From the NCBI GenBank assembly GCA_963808815.1, contig CAWEGI010000016.1, positions 62,001 to 126,000 of the forward strand: DNA of 64,000 nucleotides, in the 5' to 3' direction. Position 1 is the stretch's first letter. The number at the start of each line of letters is the position of its first letter. Of this stretch, positions 16,330-26,626 are shown one piece after another. Source of the stretch: DATBLE01 sp963808815 (lineage in GTDB: Bacteria > Actinomycetota > Thermoleophilia > Gaiellales > Gaiellaceae). The notes under the pieces are model-generated. The model saw only the letters and a program-made list of their open reading frames with translations, ran no database searches and was not told the DNA's origin. Made by a program: the position numbers and the translations under genes.

Positions 16330-17406
16330 ATGCGCCTGGCAGTCGTCGGAACGGGCCTGATGGGCGCATCGGTCGGCCTGGCCGCGAAGCGGGCCGGCGT
16401 CGACTGGGTCGGCGGTCACGATGCCGACGGGGCAGCCGCGGGCGTCGCGCTCGAGCGCGGCGCGGTCGACGAGGTCGGCCCGCTCGACCGCCTGCTCGCC
16501 GAGGCGGATCTCGCGGTGGTCGCCGCCCCGGTCACCGTGCTGCCCGGCCTGGTCGAGGAGGTGATCGCGACCGCGCCGAGCCGTTGCACCGTGACGGACG
16601 TCGGCTCGACGAAGGACTGGTCGCTGCGCTTCCCGGAGCGGTTCGTCGGCGGCCATCCAGTGTGCGGCCGGGAGGCGCATGGCCCGATGCACGCGACCGC
16701 TGACCTCTTCGACGGCGCCACCTGGTTCCTGACGCCGGTCGCGGCCACCGATCCCGAGCGGTACCGGCTCGTGCACGGCTTCGTCGCTTCGCTCGGGGCC
16801 GTACCGGTGGCGATCGACCCGAAGGCCCACGACCGTCTGGTCGCGCTCACCAGCCACCTTCCGCACGCCCTCGCGAACCTGCTGGTCAACCAGGCCGGCT
16901 CGGGACGCATCGAGGGTCACGACCCGCTCGCCGCTGCCGGCGGGTCGCTCCGGGACATGACCCGGGTGGCCGGTGCGAACCCGCGAATCTGGGTGGACAT
17001 CTTCCTCGACAACGCGCCGGAGCTGCGCGAGGCGCTGGCCGAGCACCGTCGCCGGGTCGAGCAGCTCGAGCAGGCGCTTGCCGACGGCAACGGCGGATAC
17101 CTCGCCCGCTGGGTCGCGGAAGCGTCGGAGAACCGCCGCCGAATGCTCGCCGAGGCCTACCCCGACCCGGGCGAGCTCCAGCAGGTGACCGTCCACGTCC
17201 CCGACCGGCCGGGGGTGCTCGCCGGGATCACGCAGGCGCTCGGTGCCGAGCGGATCAACATCGAGGACTTCGAGCTGCGCCACTTCTCGCCCGAACGCGG
17301 GGGCATCCTGACCATGCTCGTGTCGGGGGCGGACGAGGCGGCCCGCGCCGCGACACTGCTCGAGGCGCAGGGCTACGGCGTTTCGGTCTCCCCGGTGCTG
17401 CAGTGA
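16330..17406 (+). CDS. tyrA: Prephenate dehydrogenase with C-terminal ACT domain
   Basis: It oxidatively decarboxylates prephenate to 4-hydroxyphenylpyruvate for tyrosine synthesis. The 358-residue protein starts with the NAD-binding Rossmann motif VVGTGLMGASVGLAAKRAG. The active-site region VGGHPVCGREAHGP is near residue 108, and the helical dimer domain follows (LTSHLPHALANLL). Residues about 285-358 form an ACT domain (VTVHVPDRPGVLAGITQALG), which would give feedback control by tyrosine. It overlaps aroA by 4 bases. Confidence 0.93.
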   Translation: MRLAVVGTGLMGASVGLAAKRAGVDWVGGHDADGAAAGVALERGAVDEVGPLDRLLAEADLAVVAAPVTVLPGLVEEVIATAPSRCTVTDVGSTKDWSLRFPERFVGGHPVCGREAHGPMHATADLFDGATWFLTPVAATDPERYRLVHGFVASLGAVPVAIDPKAHDRLVALTSHLPHALANLLVNQAGSGRIEGHDPLAAAGGSLRDMTRVAGANPRIWVDIFLDNAPELREALAEHRRRVEQLEQALADGNGGYLARWVAEASENRRRMLAEAYPDPGELQQVTVHVPDRPGVLAGITQALGAERINIEDFELRHFSPERGGILTMLVSGADEAARAATLLEAQGYGVSVSPVLQ

Positions 17407-18686
17407 GGATCGAGCCCGCCGCTTCCGTCCAGGGCGGTGTCGCCCTGCCGGGCGACAAGTCGATCTCACATCGCGCGGTCCTCGTCGGCGCCGTCGCCGA
17501 GGGCGAGTCCGTGGTCACGGGTTTCGGTCGCTCCGGCGACACCGAGTCGACGATCGCCGCGGTGCGGACGCTCGGCGTCCGGGTCGACGAGGACGGTGAC
17601 ACCTTGCGGATCGCCGGTGCCGGGCTGCGCAACCTGCAGGCGCCGGAAGGGCCGATCGACTGCGGCAACGCCGGCACGCTCGCGCGGTTGCTCCCCGGGA
17701 TTCTCGCGGGCCAGCGCGGCCGCCGGTTCGAGCTCATCGGCGACGAGTCGCTCAGCTCGCGTCCCATGCGGCGGATCGCCGATCCGCTGATGCGGATGGG
17801 GGCCAGGGTGGAGACCGAGGGCGGCCGGCTCCCGCTCGCGATCGACGCCAGAGGGCTGCGCGCGATCCGGTACGAGCCGCCCGTCGCAAGCGCGCAGGTG
17901 AAGTCGTGCGTCGTGCTCGCCGGGCTGTACACCGCGGACGGGCCGACCACTGTCGTCGAGCGGGTCCCGACCCGCGACCACACGGAGCGGATCCTCCGGG
18001 CGGCGGGAGCGCGCCTGCGCTCCGAGCTGGGCGGTGTCGAGGTGTGGCCGGCGGCGCGGCTGGAGCCGCTCCGGCTCGACGTGCCCGGCGACTTCTCGGC
18101 GGCCGCGCCGTTCGTCGTCGCCGCCACCCTGCTCCCCGGATCGCGTCTTCGGCTCGCCCGGGTCGGTGTCAATCCGACCCGCACGGGGCTGCTGAACGTG
18201 CTCGAGCGGATGGGCGCACGCATCTCCCTCTACAACCGATCGTCGTCCGGCGGCGAGCCGGTCGCCGACGTCGAGATCGAGCACGCCGACCTCGTCGCCA
18301 CCGAGGTCGAGCCGGACGAGGTGCCGAAGCTGATCGACGAGTTGCCGCTGTTCGCCCTCGCGGCCTCGATGGCCCGGGGCGACAGCGCCGTGCGCGGAGC
18401 GGCGGAGCTGCGGCAGAAGGAGACGGACCGGATCGAGACGATGACGGACGCACTCCGGCGGCTGGGGGCGCGCATCACCGCCACGCCCGACGGCTTCACC
18501 GTCCGGGGTGTACCGGCGCGTCCACGCGGCGGTGTCATGGAATCCGCCGGCGACCACCGGATCGCCATCCTGGGAGCGGTCGCGGGGCTCGTCTCGCGCG
18601 AGGGCGTGCAGGTCGAGGGCGCGGAGGCCGTGTCGATATCCTTCCCCGGATTCTTCGACCTGCTCGAGTCTGTGTCCCAACGATGA
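17403..18686 (+). CDS. aroA: 5-enolpyruvylshikimate-3-phosphate synthase
   Basis: This shikimate-pathway enzyme transfers enolpyruvyl from PEP to shikimate 3-phosphate and is the glyphosate target. The 427-residue product has LPGDKSISHRAVLVGAVAEG near the N terminus. The PEP-site block is DCGNAGTLARLLPGILAG, and the second domain has RQKETDRIETMTDALRRLGA and GDHRIAILGAVAGL. The PEP-site block reads GNAGTLAR where class I enzymes read GNAGTAMR, so glyphosate sensitivity cannot be inferred. It overlaps both neighbours by 4 bases (translational coupling). Confidence 0.95.
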   Translation: MRIEPAASVQGGVALPGDKSISHRAVLVGAVAEGESVVTGFGRSGDTESTIAAVRTLGVRVDEDGDTLRIAGAGLRNLQAPEGPIDCGNAGTLARLLPGILAGQRGRRFELIGDESLSSRPMRRIADPLMRMGARVETEGGRLPLAIDARGLRAIRYEPPVASAQVKSCVVLAGLYTADGPTTVVERVPTRDHTERILRAAGARLRSELGGVEVWPAARLEPLRLDVPGDFSAAAPFVVAATLLPGSRLRLARVGVNPTRTGLLNVLERMGARISLYNRSSSGGEPVADVEIEHADLVATEVEPDEVPKLIDELPLFALAASMARGDSAVRGAAELRQKETDRIETMTDALRRLGARITATPDGFTVRGVPARPRGGVMESAGDHRIAILGAVAGLVSREGVQVEGAEAVSISFPGFFDLLESVSQR

Positions 18687-19315
18687 TTGTCTCGATAGAC
18701 GGCCCCGCGGGGGCCGGGAAGAGCACCGTGGCGCGCGGACTGGCGCAGCGCCTCGGCTTCCGTTACCTCGACACCGGTGCGATGTACCGGGCGCTGACCT
18801 GGTTGGCCCGGCGGGACGGGGTCGCGCTCGACAAGGGCGAGCTGCTCGGCGAGCTGGCCGCCGCCAACCCGGTCGACTTCGACACGCAAGGGCGGTGCTT
18901 CATCGCCGGCACCGACGTGACCTCGGCCATCCGGCGTGCCGAGATCGACCGGCTGGTGCCCGTGGTGGCTCGACATGCAGCGGTGCGGACGATCATGCGC
19001 GAGCGCCAGCGGGAGCTGGCGGCCGACGGCGACGTCGTGATCGAGGGCCGCGACATCGGCACGGTCGTCGTCCCCGACGCGCCTGTGAAGATCTACCTAC
19101 AGGCCGACGCGTCGGTCCGGGCGGGCAGGCGCCTCGCCGAGCGTCCCGAGCTCTCTGCCGATGCGCTGGCCACCGATTTGCGGGCCCGTGACCAGAGCGA
19201 CGCCGCGCGGATGCAGCCCGCCGAGGACGCCGAGTTGATCGATACGACTGACCTGACGGCCGATGAGGTCGTCGACCGCGTCGAGCGGCTCGTCCGCGAG
19301 CGCGCGCTCGCCTAG
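18683..19315 (+). CDS. cmk: Cytidylate kinase
   Basis: It phosphorylates CMP and dCMP with ATP. The 210-residue P-loop kinase starts ISIDGPAGAGKSTVARGLAQ in family style (here VSIDGPAG). DTGAMYRALTWLA (substrate contact) and EGRDIGTVVVPDAPVKIYLQ follow, with the LID region RRLAERPE and an RARDQSDAAR segment. The ATG at 18683 overlaps the aroA stop. The aroA-cmk-der order is common in bacteria. Confidence 0.95.
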   Translation: MIVSIDGPAGAGKSTVARGLAQRLGFRYLDTGAMYRALTWLARRDGVALDKGELLGELAAANPVDFDTQGRCFIAGTDVTSAIRRAEIDRLVPVVARHAAVRTIMRERQRELAADGDVVIEGRDIGTVVVPDAPVKIYLQADASVRAGRRLAERPELSADALATDLRARDQSDAARMQPAEDAELIDTTDLTADEVVDRVERLVRERALA

Positions 19316-19321
19316 GCGGAC

Positions 19322-20626
19322 GTGCCCGACCTCGCGGGCACCGTCGCCGTCGTGGGATTTCCCAACGTCGGCAAGTCCACGCTCGTCAACCGGCTGACGG
19401 GAACGCGCGCGGCGGTCGTCCACGAGACGCCCGGAGTGACGCGCGACCGCAAGGAGCTCGTCTGCGAGTGGGCGGGCACCGAGTTCCGCCTGATCGACAC
19501 CGGCGGCGTCGACGTCGCCGACCGCTCGCCGATCACGCGGTCGATCGCCGACCAGGCGCGTGCTGCGGTCGCCGAGGCCGACCTCGTGCTCTTCGTAGTC
19601 GACGCGAAGGCCGGAATCACGCCCGGCGACGAGGAGGTGGCCGAGATCCTCCGCTCGGCCCACAAACAGGTCTTCCTGCTCGCGAACAAGATCGACGATC
19701 CGGCCCGGGACACGGAGGCGCTGGAGTTCCATCGGCTGGGCCTCGGAGATCCGATCCCGCTGTCGGCGCTGCACGGCCATGGGACCGGCGACCTGCTCGA
19801 CGCAGTGGTCGCCCGGTTGCCGGGAGCGGGCCCATCGCAGGTCGGTGAGGAAGCGATCCGGGTCGCGATCCTCGGGCGGCCGAACGTCGGCAAGTCGAGC
19901 CTGTTGAACGCGATTCTGGGCGAGGACCGCGTGATCGTGTCCGACGTCCCGGGCACGACGCGCGACGCGATCGACACGTTGTTCGAGCGCGACGGCTCGC
20001 GTTTCGTCCTGGTCGACACCGCCGGACTCCGGCGGAAGCGCCGTCAGCGGCAGGGGATCGATTACTACTCCGAGCTGCGCACGCTCGACGCCGCGGACCG
20101 CGCCGATGTCGCGCTCGTCCTCGTCGACGCGAGCGAGGGGCTCGTCGACCAGGACCTCGCCGTCGCAGACGTCGCCCGCAAGGCGAACTGCTCGACGATC
20201 GTCGTCTTGTCCAAGTGGGACATCGGGCAGACCAAGGTCGAGGACGTGCGGCCACGCGTCGAGCACCGGCTGCGCCAGCGTCCGGGGATCGTGACCGTGT
20301 CGGCGACGACGGGCCGAGGCGTCGCCCGCCTGCTCGACCGCGTCGAGTCGCTGTTCGCGAAACACACCAGCCGGATCCCTACGCCGGCGCTGAACACGTT
20401 CCTCGCCGAGCTGCGCGCCGCCCGCGAACCGCCGTCACGCGACCGGCGGCGGCTGAACCTCCTGTACGGAACGCAGACGACGACGCGGCCGCCGCGCTTC
20501 CGCTTCTTCGTCAACGACCCGTCGCTGGTCACGCGCGACTACGGCTACTGGGTCGAGAACCAGGTGCGCGACCGCTTCGAGCTGGAGGGCGTTCCGGTCT
20601 CGATCGACTTCGTCCGCCGGTCCTGA
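19322..20626 (+). CDS. der: Ribosome-assembly GTPase Der (EngA)
   Basis: An essential GTPase for 50S subunit maturation. The 434-residue protein has two tandem G domains and a KH-like C terminus. G domain 1 shows VVGFPNVGKSTLVNRL, DTGG and NKID. G domain 2 shows ILGRPNVGKSSLLNAI, DTAG and SKWD. The C-terminal domain contains FLAELRAAREPPSRDRRRLN and FRFFVNDPSLV. The start is GTG 19322, six bases after cmk. Confidence 0.96.
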   Translation: MPDLAGTVAVVGFPNVGKSTLVNRLTGTRAAVVHETPGVTRDRKELVCEWAGTEFRLIDTGGVDVADRSPITRSIADQARAAVAEADLVLFVVDAKAGITPGDEEVAEILRSAHKQVFLLANKIDDPARDTEALEFHRLGLGDPIPLSALHGHGTGDLLDAVVARLPGAGPSQVGEEAIRVAILGRPNVGKSSLLNAILGEDRVIVSDVPGTTRDAIDTLFERDGSRFVLVDTAGLRRKRRQRQGIDYYSELRTLDAADRADVALVLVDASEGLVDQDLAVADVARKANCSTIVVLSKWDIGQTKVEDVRPRVEHRLRQRPGIVTVSATTGRGVARLLDRVESLFAKHTSRIPTPALNTFLAELRAAREPPSRDRRRLNLLYGTQTTTRPPRFRFFVNDPSLVTRDYGYWVENQVRDRFELEGVPVSIDFVRRS

Positions 20627-20633
20627 GCCGCTT

Positions 20634-20639
20634 TAGACT
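20634..20639 (+). promoter_or_regulatory. -10 element ahead of a short frame before gpsA
   Basis: TAGACT ends 9 nt before ATG 20649 of the short upstream frame; the spacing fits a leaderless start. Confidence 0.42.
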
Positions 20640-20648
20640 CGCCCGGCC

Positions 20649-20747
20649 ATGTCCGCTCGGCCCGCGCGCGCGTTGTCCACGACCAATGCCTGGCACGACG
20701 GGAGTGCCAAGACTCGAACATCGAGCGCACAGGGGTGCGCGGGGTGA
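20649..20747 (+). CDS. Putative 32-residue upstream frame coupled to gpsA
   Basis: ATG to TGA, encoding a Ser/Ala/Thr-rich peptide that begins MSARPARALSTTNAWHDGSA. Its TGA overlaps the preferred GTG of gpsA (GTGA), the arrangement used for translational coupling. It begins just downstream of a TAGACT hexamer at leaderless spacing, while gpsA itself has no Shine-Dalgarno. It may be a leader that brings ribosomes to gpsA. No homology is claimed. Confidence 0.4.
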   Translation: MSARPARALSTTNAWHDGSAKTRTSSAQGCAG

Positions 20748-21691
20748 GGGCGGCCGTCGTCGGCGCCGGCTCGTGGGGCACGGGATTCTCGCGTCTGCTC
20801 GCCGACCGCGGCCACGAGGTCACGCTCGTCTGCCGCGACCCCGCCCAGGCGGAGGCCATCGCCGAGACCGGCCGGAATCCACGCGCGGTGGGCGACGTCG
20901 ACCTCGACGGTGTCGACGCCGTCTCCGAGGCGCCGTCCGGAGCAGACCTCTACGTCCTCGCCGTTCCGAGCGCGTCCTTCTCCGAGGTGGTCGCCCGGCT
21001 GCCCGACGGAGGTCCGGTCCTGTCGCTGACCAAGGGCCTCGACCCCGCCACCGGCGGGAGGCTCTCGACGCTCGTGCGCGACCGGCCGGTCGCCGTGCTC
21101 TCCGGGCCGAACATGGCCGAGGAGGTCGCCGCCGGGCTTCCGAGCGCGGCCGTGATCGCGAGCGAGGACGAAGAGCTCGCCGTGGAGCTCCAGCACGGGA
21201 TCAACTCCACCGTGTTCCGCGTCTACGTCAACTCCGATGTCGTCGGGGTCGAGCTCTGCGCCGCGGCGAAGAACGTCATCGGCCTCGCCGCGGGCGGCGT
21301 CGACGGCCTCGGCGCGGGCGACAACGCCAAGGCGGCGCTGATCACCCGCGGCCTCGCGGAGATGGCACGGCTGGGGGAGGCGTGTGGTGCACGGCCGGAG
21401 ACGTTCGCGGGGCTGGCCGGGATGGGCGACCTGATCGTCACCTGCTGGAGCCGGCTCGGCCGGAACCGCCGGGCCGGCGAGCTGATCGCCCAGGGAACTT
21501 CGCCGGAGGAGGCGATCGCCGAGATCGGCCACGTCGTCGAAGGCTTGACGACGGCCCCGGTGCTCCGCGATCTCGCCCGCCGGCTCGAGATCGAGCTGCC
21601 GATCACCGAGGGCGTCTGCCGAGTCCTCGCCGGCGACGATCTCGGCGAGCTCGCCGCTTCGCTGATGGGCAGGCGTCCGCGCGGGGAGTAA
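20744..21691 (+). CDS. gpsA: Glycerol-3-phosphate dehydrogenase [NAD(P)+]
   Basis: It makes sn-glycerol 3-phosphate for phospholipid synthesis from dihydroxyacetone phosphate. From GTG 20744 the product is 315 residues; GTG 20735 would add three. It has the Rossmann motif AAVVGAGSWGTGFSRLLADR, then SLTKGLD, VLSGPNMAEEVAAGLPSA, and the catalytic Lys region VELCAAAKNVIGLAAGGVDG. C-terminal FAGLAGMGDLIVTCWSRLGR follows. PlsX at 49066 serves the same lipid pathway. Confidence 0.94.
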   Translation: MRAAVVGAGSWGTGFSRLLADRGHEVTLVCRDPAQAEAIAETGRNPRAVGDVDLDGVDAVSEAPSGADLYVLAVPSASFSEVVARLPDGGPVLSLTKGLDPATGGRLSTLVRDRPVAVLSGPNMAEEVAAGLPSAAVIASEDEELAVELQHGINSTVFRVYVNSDVVGVELCAAAKNVIGLAAGGVDGLGAGDNAKAALITRGLAEMARLGEACGARPETFAGLAGMGDLIVTCWSRLGRNRRAGELIAQGTSPEEAIAEIGHVVEGLTTAPVLRDLARRLEIELPITEGVCRVLAGDDLGELAASLMGRRPRGE

Positions 21692-21732
21692 AGCGGAGAC
21701 GCGCCGCGCAGTCCGGTAGCCTTCGCCTCCTC

Positions 21733-22995
<1,263 letters not shown>

Positions 22996-22998
22996 GCG

Positions 22999-23721
22999 TT
23001 ACGCCGGCCTGACGAACAACCCGCCCGCGGCCTTCTCGCCGATGAAAACAGTCTTGGTGACAGGATTGATCCTGTCACCAAGGCGGGTTCCCTCGCCGTT
23101 CAGCCTCACCGTCACCTGTCCGGCGGCCGGCTGGGCCGAGGTCACCTCCAGCTTCGTACCCGGGACGAGTCCCTGGTCGTAGAACCAGTGCAAGAGCTCG
23201 CCGTCGTGCTCGGCGAGGCGGACGATCGTCGCCCGGTCGCCCTCGTCGAGCGCCGACAGCGGCGTCAGCTCCCGGTTCTCGCGCTGCTCGAGCTCCGTGT
23301 CCACCGGCCACCCATGGGGGCAGCGCTCGGGACGGCCGAGCTTCTCGTCCATGCGCTCGATCATGTCGTCGGTGAACGTGTCGCCGAGCTCGTCGGCGTG
23401 GACGTGGGCCTCGGCGGCGGTGTACCCCATGAAGTCGGTCAGCAGCCGCTCGATGATCCGGTGGCGGCGGACGACCCGCTCGGCCCGCTCGCGCCCGGTC
23501 TCGGTCAGGATCGCCTCCTTGTGCTCTCCCCGCTCGACCAGGCCCTCCTTCTCGAGGCGCTTCAGCATCTCGCCCGCGGAGGCCCGTGAGACGCCGAGCA
23601 TCTCCGCCACACGAGACGCGAGGGTGGGCGTGCCCGTGGTCGTGGGCCGGTACTCGCCGATCGGAAAGGCGAGGAACCAGATCGTCTCGAGGTATTCGTC
23701 GACCGAGTGCCGTTGGGCCAT
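22999..23721 (-). CDS. DtxR/MntR-family metal-dependent repressor (first copy)
   Basis: A 240-residue regulator. Residues 1-75 form the winged helix (YLETIWFLAF, then LASRVAEMLGVSRASAGEML and KRLEKEGLVERGEH). The dimer and metal domain follows (RRHRIIERLLTDFMGYTAAE, HVHADELGDTFTDDMIERMD, with His, Glu and Cys candidates). The C-terminal SH3/FeoA-like domain contains LVPGTKLEVTSAQPAAGQ. An insert of about 10 residues in the recognition domain (GEYRPTTTGTPT) is unusual. It is divergent from the ZIP-efeUOB genes across a perfect-arm palindrome and should repress them when the metal is plentiful. Confidence 0.88.
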   Translation of the reverse strand: MAQRHSVDEYLETIWFLAFPIGEYRPTTTGTPTLASRVAEMLGVSRASAGEMLKRLEKEGLVERGEHKEAILTETGRERAERVVRRHRIIERLLTDFMGYTAAEAHVHADELGDTFTDDMIERMDEKLGRPERCPHGWPVDTELEQRENRELTPLSALDEGDRATIVRLAEHDGELLHWFYDQGLVPGTKLEVTSAQPAAGQVTVRLNGEGTRLGDRINPVTKTVFIGEKAAGGLFVRPA

Positions 23722-23772
23722 GACGGTTCGCGCTTGACGTGCGTCCGGGGTCGAGACTATAGTCGCGGCCGC

Positions 23773-23792
23773 TTGTAAGGTACGCCTTACAA
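23773..23792. promoter_or_regulatory. DtxR-type operator palindrome
   Basis: TTGTAAGGTACGCCTTACAA has perfect 8-bp arms and a TACG centre. It lies between the divergent DtxR gene and the ZIP gene, just downstream of a TATAGT hexamer (about 23757), so binding would block transcription start. It resembles the AGGT..CCT core of DtxR/IdeR boxes. Confidence 0.72.
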
Positions 23793-23813
23793 CAGCCCGA
23801 AGGAACGCCTGAC

Positions 23814-24656
23814 TTGTCTTCCGCCCAGATCCTGGTCCTCGGAGCCGTCGCCGGAGCGACGATCTTCATCGGTCTCCCGCTGGGGCGGTTGTCGACACCG
23901 AACATCCGCCTGAAGGCGGCGCTGAGCGCGCTCGCCACGGGCATCCTCCTCTTCCTGCTCTACGACGTGATCCACGGCTCGATCGAGCCGGTGGACGAGG
24001 CGCTCACCGGTGCGGTGGACGGCGGGAGCTGGGCGCACTTCGCCTGGTACACGGCCCTGTTCGCGGTCGGCTTCGCCGTCGGGCTGATGGGCCTCGTCTA
24101 CTACGACGGCTGGATGAAGCGGAAGCGGGACGAGGCGGCGCTCGGGCCTGGTGCGGCGTCCGCCGCCGAGTTCGAGCAGTCGTGGGTCGCGTCGCTGTCG
24201 GCTCCGGCGTGGCTCTCCGTGTTGATCGCCACCGGCATCGGCCTGCACAACTTCTCCGAAGGGCTCGCCATCGGCCAGGCGGGCGCCTCCGGCGAGATCA
24301 GCCTTGCCGTCGTCCTGATCGTGGGCTTCGGCCTCCACAACGCCACCGAGGGCTTCGGCATCGTCGCTCCACTGTCCGGCGAGCCGGTGCGTCCCAGCTG
24401 GCGCTTCCTGCTCCTGCTCGGCCTGATCGGCGGCGGCCCGACGTTCGTCGGCACCCTGATCGGGCAGGCGTGGGTCAGCGAGGCCCTCTCGATCCTGTTC
24501 CTCGCGCTGGCGGCCGGGTCGATCCTGTACGTCGTCCTCGAGCTCGTCAACGTCAACCGGCGGATGGCGTCCAAGCAGTTCATCGCGTGGTTCGTCCTGC
24601 TCGGTCTGTTCCTCGGCTTCGCAACCGAGTTCGTGGTCGAGGCCGCCGGGGTCTAG
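23814..24656 (+). CDS. ZIP-family divalent metal transporter
   Basis: A 280-residue membrane protein with about eight hydrophobic segments. The ZIP signature is in TM4 and TM5: TGIGLHNFSEGLAIGQAGAS and VGFGLHNATEGFGIVAPLSG, which supply His, Asn and Glu metal ligands. It likely imports Fe2+, Mn2+ or Zn2+. The start is TTG 23814. It is followed four bases later by the ferrous-iron permease gene, so it is first in a four-gene metal operon under the palindrome at 23773. Confidence 0.88.
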   Translation: MSSAQILVLGAVAGATIFIGLPLGRLSTPNIRLKAALSALATGILLFLLYDVIHGSIEPVDEALTGAVDGGSWAHFAWYTALFAVGFAVGLMGLVYYDGWMKRKRDEAALGPGAASAAEFEQSWVASLSAPAWLSVLIATGIGLHNFSEGLAIGQAGASGEISLAVVLIVGFGLHNATEGFGIVAPLSGEPVRPSWRFLLLLGLIGGGPTFVGTLIGQAWVSEALSILFLALAAGSILYVVLELVNVNRRMASKQFIAWFVLLGLFLGFATEFVVEAAGV

Positions 24657-24660
24657 GCCC

Positions 24661-25516
24661 GTGCTGCCGACCTTCGTCATCGGCCTACGGGAGGGCGTCG
24701 AGGCGGCGTTGATCGTCGGGATCATCGCCGCTTTCCTCCGCCAGGAGGGCCGGCGCGACGCGCTGCGGTGGATGTGGGCCGGGGTCGCGATCGCGGCCGC
24801 CATCTGCGTTGCCGCCGGTGTCACGCTCGAGCTCGTCAGCCGCGACCTGCCTCAGCGCCAGCAGGAGATGCTGGAGACCGTGGTCGGCGCGATCGCGGTC
24901 GCGGCGGTCACGTTCATGATCGTCTGGATGCGTCGCAACGCGCGCGGGCTGCGGCGGGCGCTCGAGGGTCGCGCGTCCGACGCGCTCGCGGAGGGCTCGG
25001 TGATCGCGCTCGTTGCGATGGCGTTCTTCGCCGTGATCCGCGAGGGCTTCGAGACCTCGGTCTTCCTGCTCGCGGCCTTCGACTCGTCGAGCGACCCGCT
25101 CGCGGCCGGAGGCGGGGCGCTACTCGGCGTCGTGCTCGCCGTCGGGATCGGCTACGGGATCTACCGCGGCGGCATCCGGCTCAACCTGGCCCGGTTCTTC
25201 CGGGTCACCGGGATCGTCCTGGTGCTGGTCGCGGCGGGCCTCGTCGCGACCGCCCTGCACACCGCGCACGAGGCCGGCTGGCTCAACAGCCTGCAGGCGC
25301 CAGACCGTCGACCTGCGCTGGCTCGTCGCGCCCGGCACCGTGCGCTCGTCACTCCTGACCGGCCTGCTCGGCTTCCAGCCGCGCCCGGTGACCGCAGAGG
25401 CGATCGGCTACCTCGTCTACGCGATCCCGGTGGCGATCTACGTCCTCTGGCCGTCGGGGCTCCGACTCCGCCGCCACCGCGCGACGCAACCGCTTCCCGC
25501 CGGGCGTACGGCATGA
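24661..25516 (+). CDS. efeU: Ferrous iron permease EfeU (FTR1 family, frameshifted)
   Basis: The membrane iron channel of the EfeUOB system. Two REXXE iron motifs are visible: IGLREGVEAALIVG near the start and VIREGFETSVFLLAAF near residue 122. There are about seven hydrophobic segments. After WLNSLQA the frame breaks; removing one base around 25299-25301 continues it as QTVDLRWLVAPGTVRSSLLT and LLGFQPRPVTAEAIGYLVYA to a stop at 25514-25516. That stop overlaps the ATG of efeO. The conserved tail argues for a sequence error. Confidence 0.85.
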
Positions 25517-26626
25517 CCGTGCGCATCCCGTTCCTGGTCGCGACCACCGTCGCGACGGCGCTTGCGCTGGCCGGTTGCGGCGGCGGCGACAAGCAGAAGG
25601 CGGCCGGCGGGCGCTCCGTCGACGTCACACTCACCGATGCCGGCTGTAGTCCCGCCGGAGCTTCGGCTCGCGTCGGGGCCGACCACCTTCGAGGTCGCCA
25701 ACGACGGCGCGGACGCGGTCACGGAGTTCGAGATCCTCGACGGCGACCGCATCCTCGGCGAGGTCGAGAACGTCGCGTCCGGCCTCTCGGGGCACTTCTC
25801 GCTGACGCTGAGGCCCGGCCGCTTCACCATGTACTGCCCCGGCGGCACGAGCGCCGAGCGCGGCCCGCTCGTCGTCACGGGCAAGGCCTCCGGGACGAGC
25901 GAGGCCGCGGCCGCCGCGGTCGCACAGTACCGGCGCTATGTCGAGGGCCAGACTGCGCTGCTGGTCACCAAGACCCGCCGGTTCGTCCAGGAGCTGCAGG
26001 CCGGGGACATCGAAGGCGCGAAGGCCGCGTACGCGGACGCGCGCGTCCCCTACGAGCGGATCGAGCCCGTCGCCGAGAGCTTCGGCGACCTCGATCCGGC
26101 GATCGACGCCCGCGCCGGCGACGTCCCGAAGGCGAAGTGGACGGGCTTCCACCCGATCGAGCAGTTCCTCTGGGTTCGAGGCAAGACCGGGCCGGAGACG
26201 CTCCGGACGAAGCTGATGGACGACGTCGTCGACCTGCAGCGGCGCGTGCAGACGATCGAGCTCGAGCCGGCCCAGGTCGCGAACGGTTCCGTCGAGCTCC
26301 TCGGCGAGGTGTCCAGGTCGAAGATCACCGGCGAGGAGGAGCGCTACTCGCACATCGACCTCGTCGACTTCGAAGCCAACGTCGAGGGCGCGAAGGCCGC
26401 GTACCAATCCGTTCGAGACCTGGTCCAGGCCCGGCGGCCCGCGCTCGCGAAGGAGATCGACGATCGCTTCGCGGACGTCGAGTCGGCGCTCCAGCCATAC
26501 CGTGAGGGCAGCGGGTTCGTCGCGTACACGGCGTTGACGAAGGCCGACACACGCGTCCTGAGCCGCTCGATCGACGCGCTCGCCGAACCACTATCCGAGG
26601 TGGGGGCGGTCGTCGCGGGGCAGTGA
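25513..26626 (+). CDS. efeO: EfeO iron-binding lipoprotein (frameshifted)
   Basis: The extracytoplasmic component of EfeUOB. It starts at ATG 25513 with a lipoprotein signal peptide ending LALAGC, a lipobox for Lgt and Lsp. An N-terminal cupredoxin-like domain follows (PTTFEVANDGADAVTEFEIL, ending with MYCPGG), then the imelysin/M75 helical domain (AQYRRYVEGQTALL, KWTGFHPIEQFLW, ITGEEERYSHIDLVDF). The HxxE and RYSHIDL elements are typical iron or peptidase-like sites. One extra base around 25645-25656 splits the frame at DAGC. It overlaps both neighbours by 4 bases. Confidence 0.85.

Noticed and set aside
21692..21732. SAM riboswitch before metK
   Set aside because: The gap is only 41 bases and holds no recognisable motif.
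25290..25310. Programmed ribosomal frameshift in efeU
   Set aside because: No slippery heptamer or stimulatory structure is apparent, and eight other genes show the same one-base shift.
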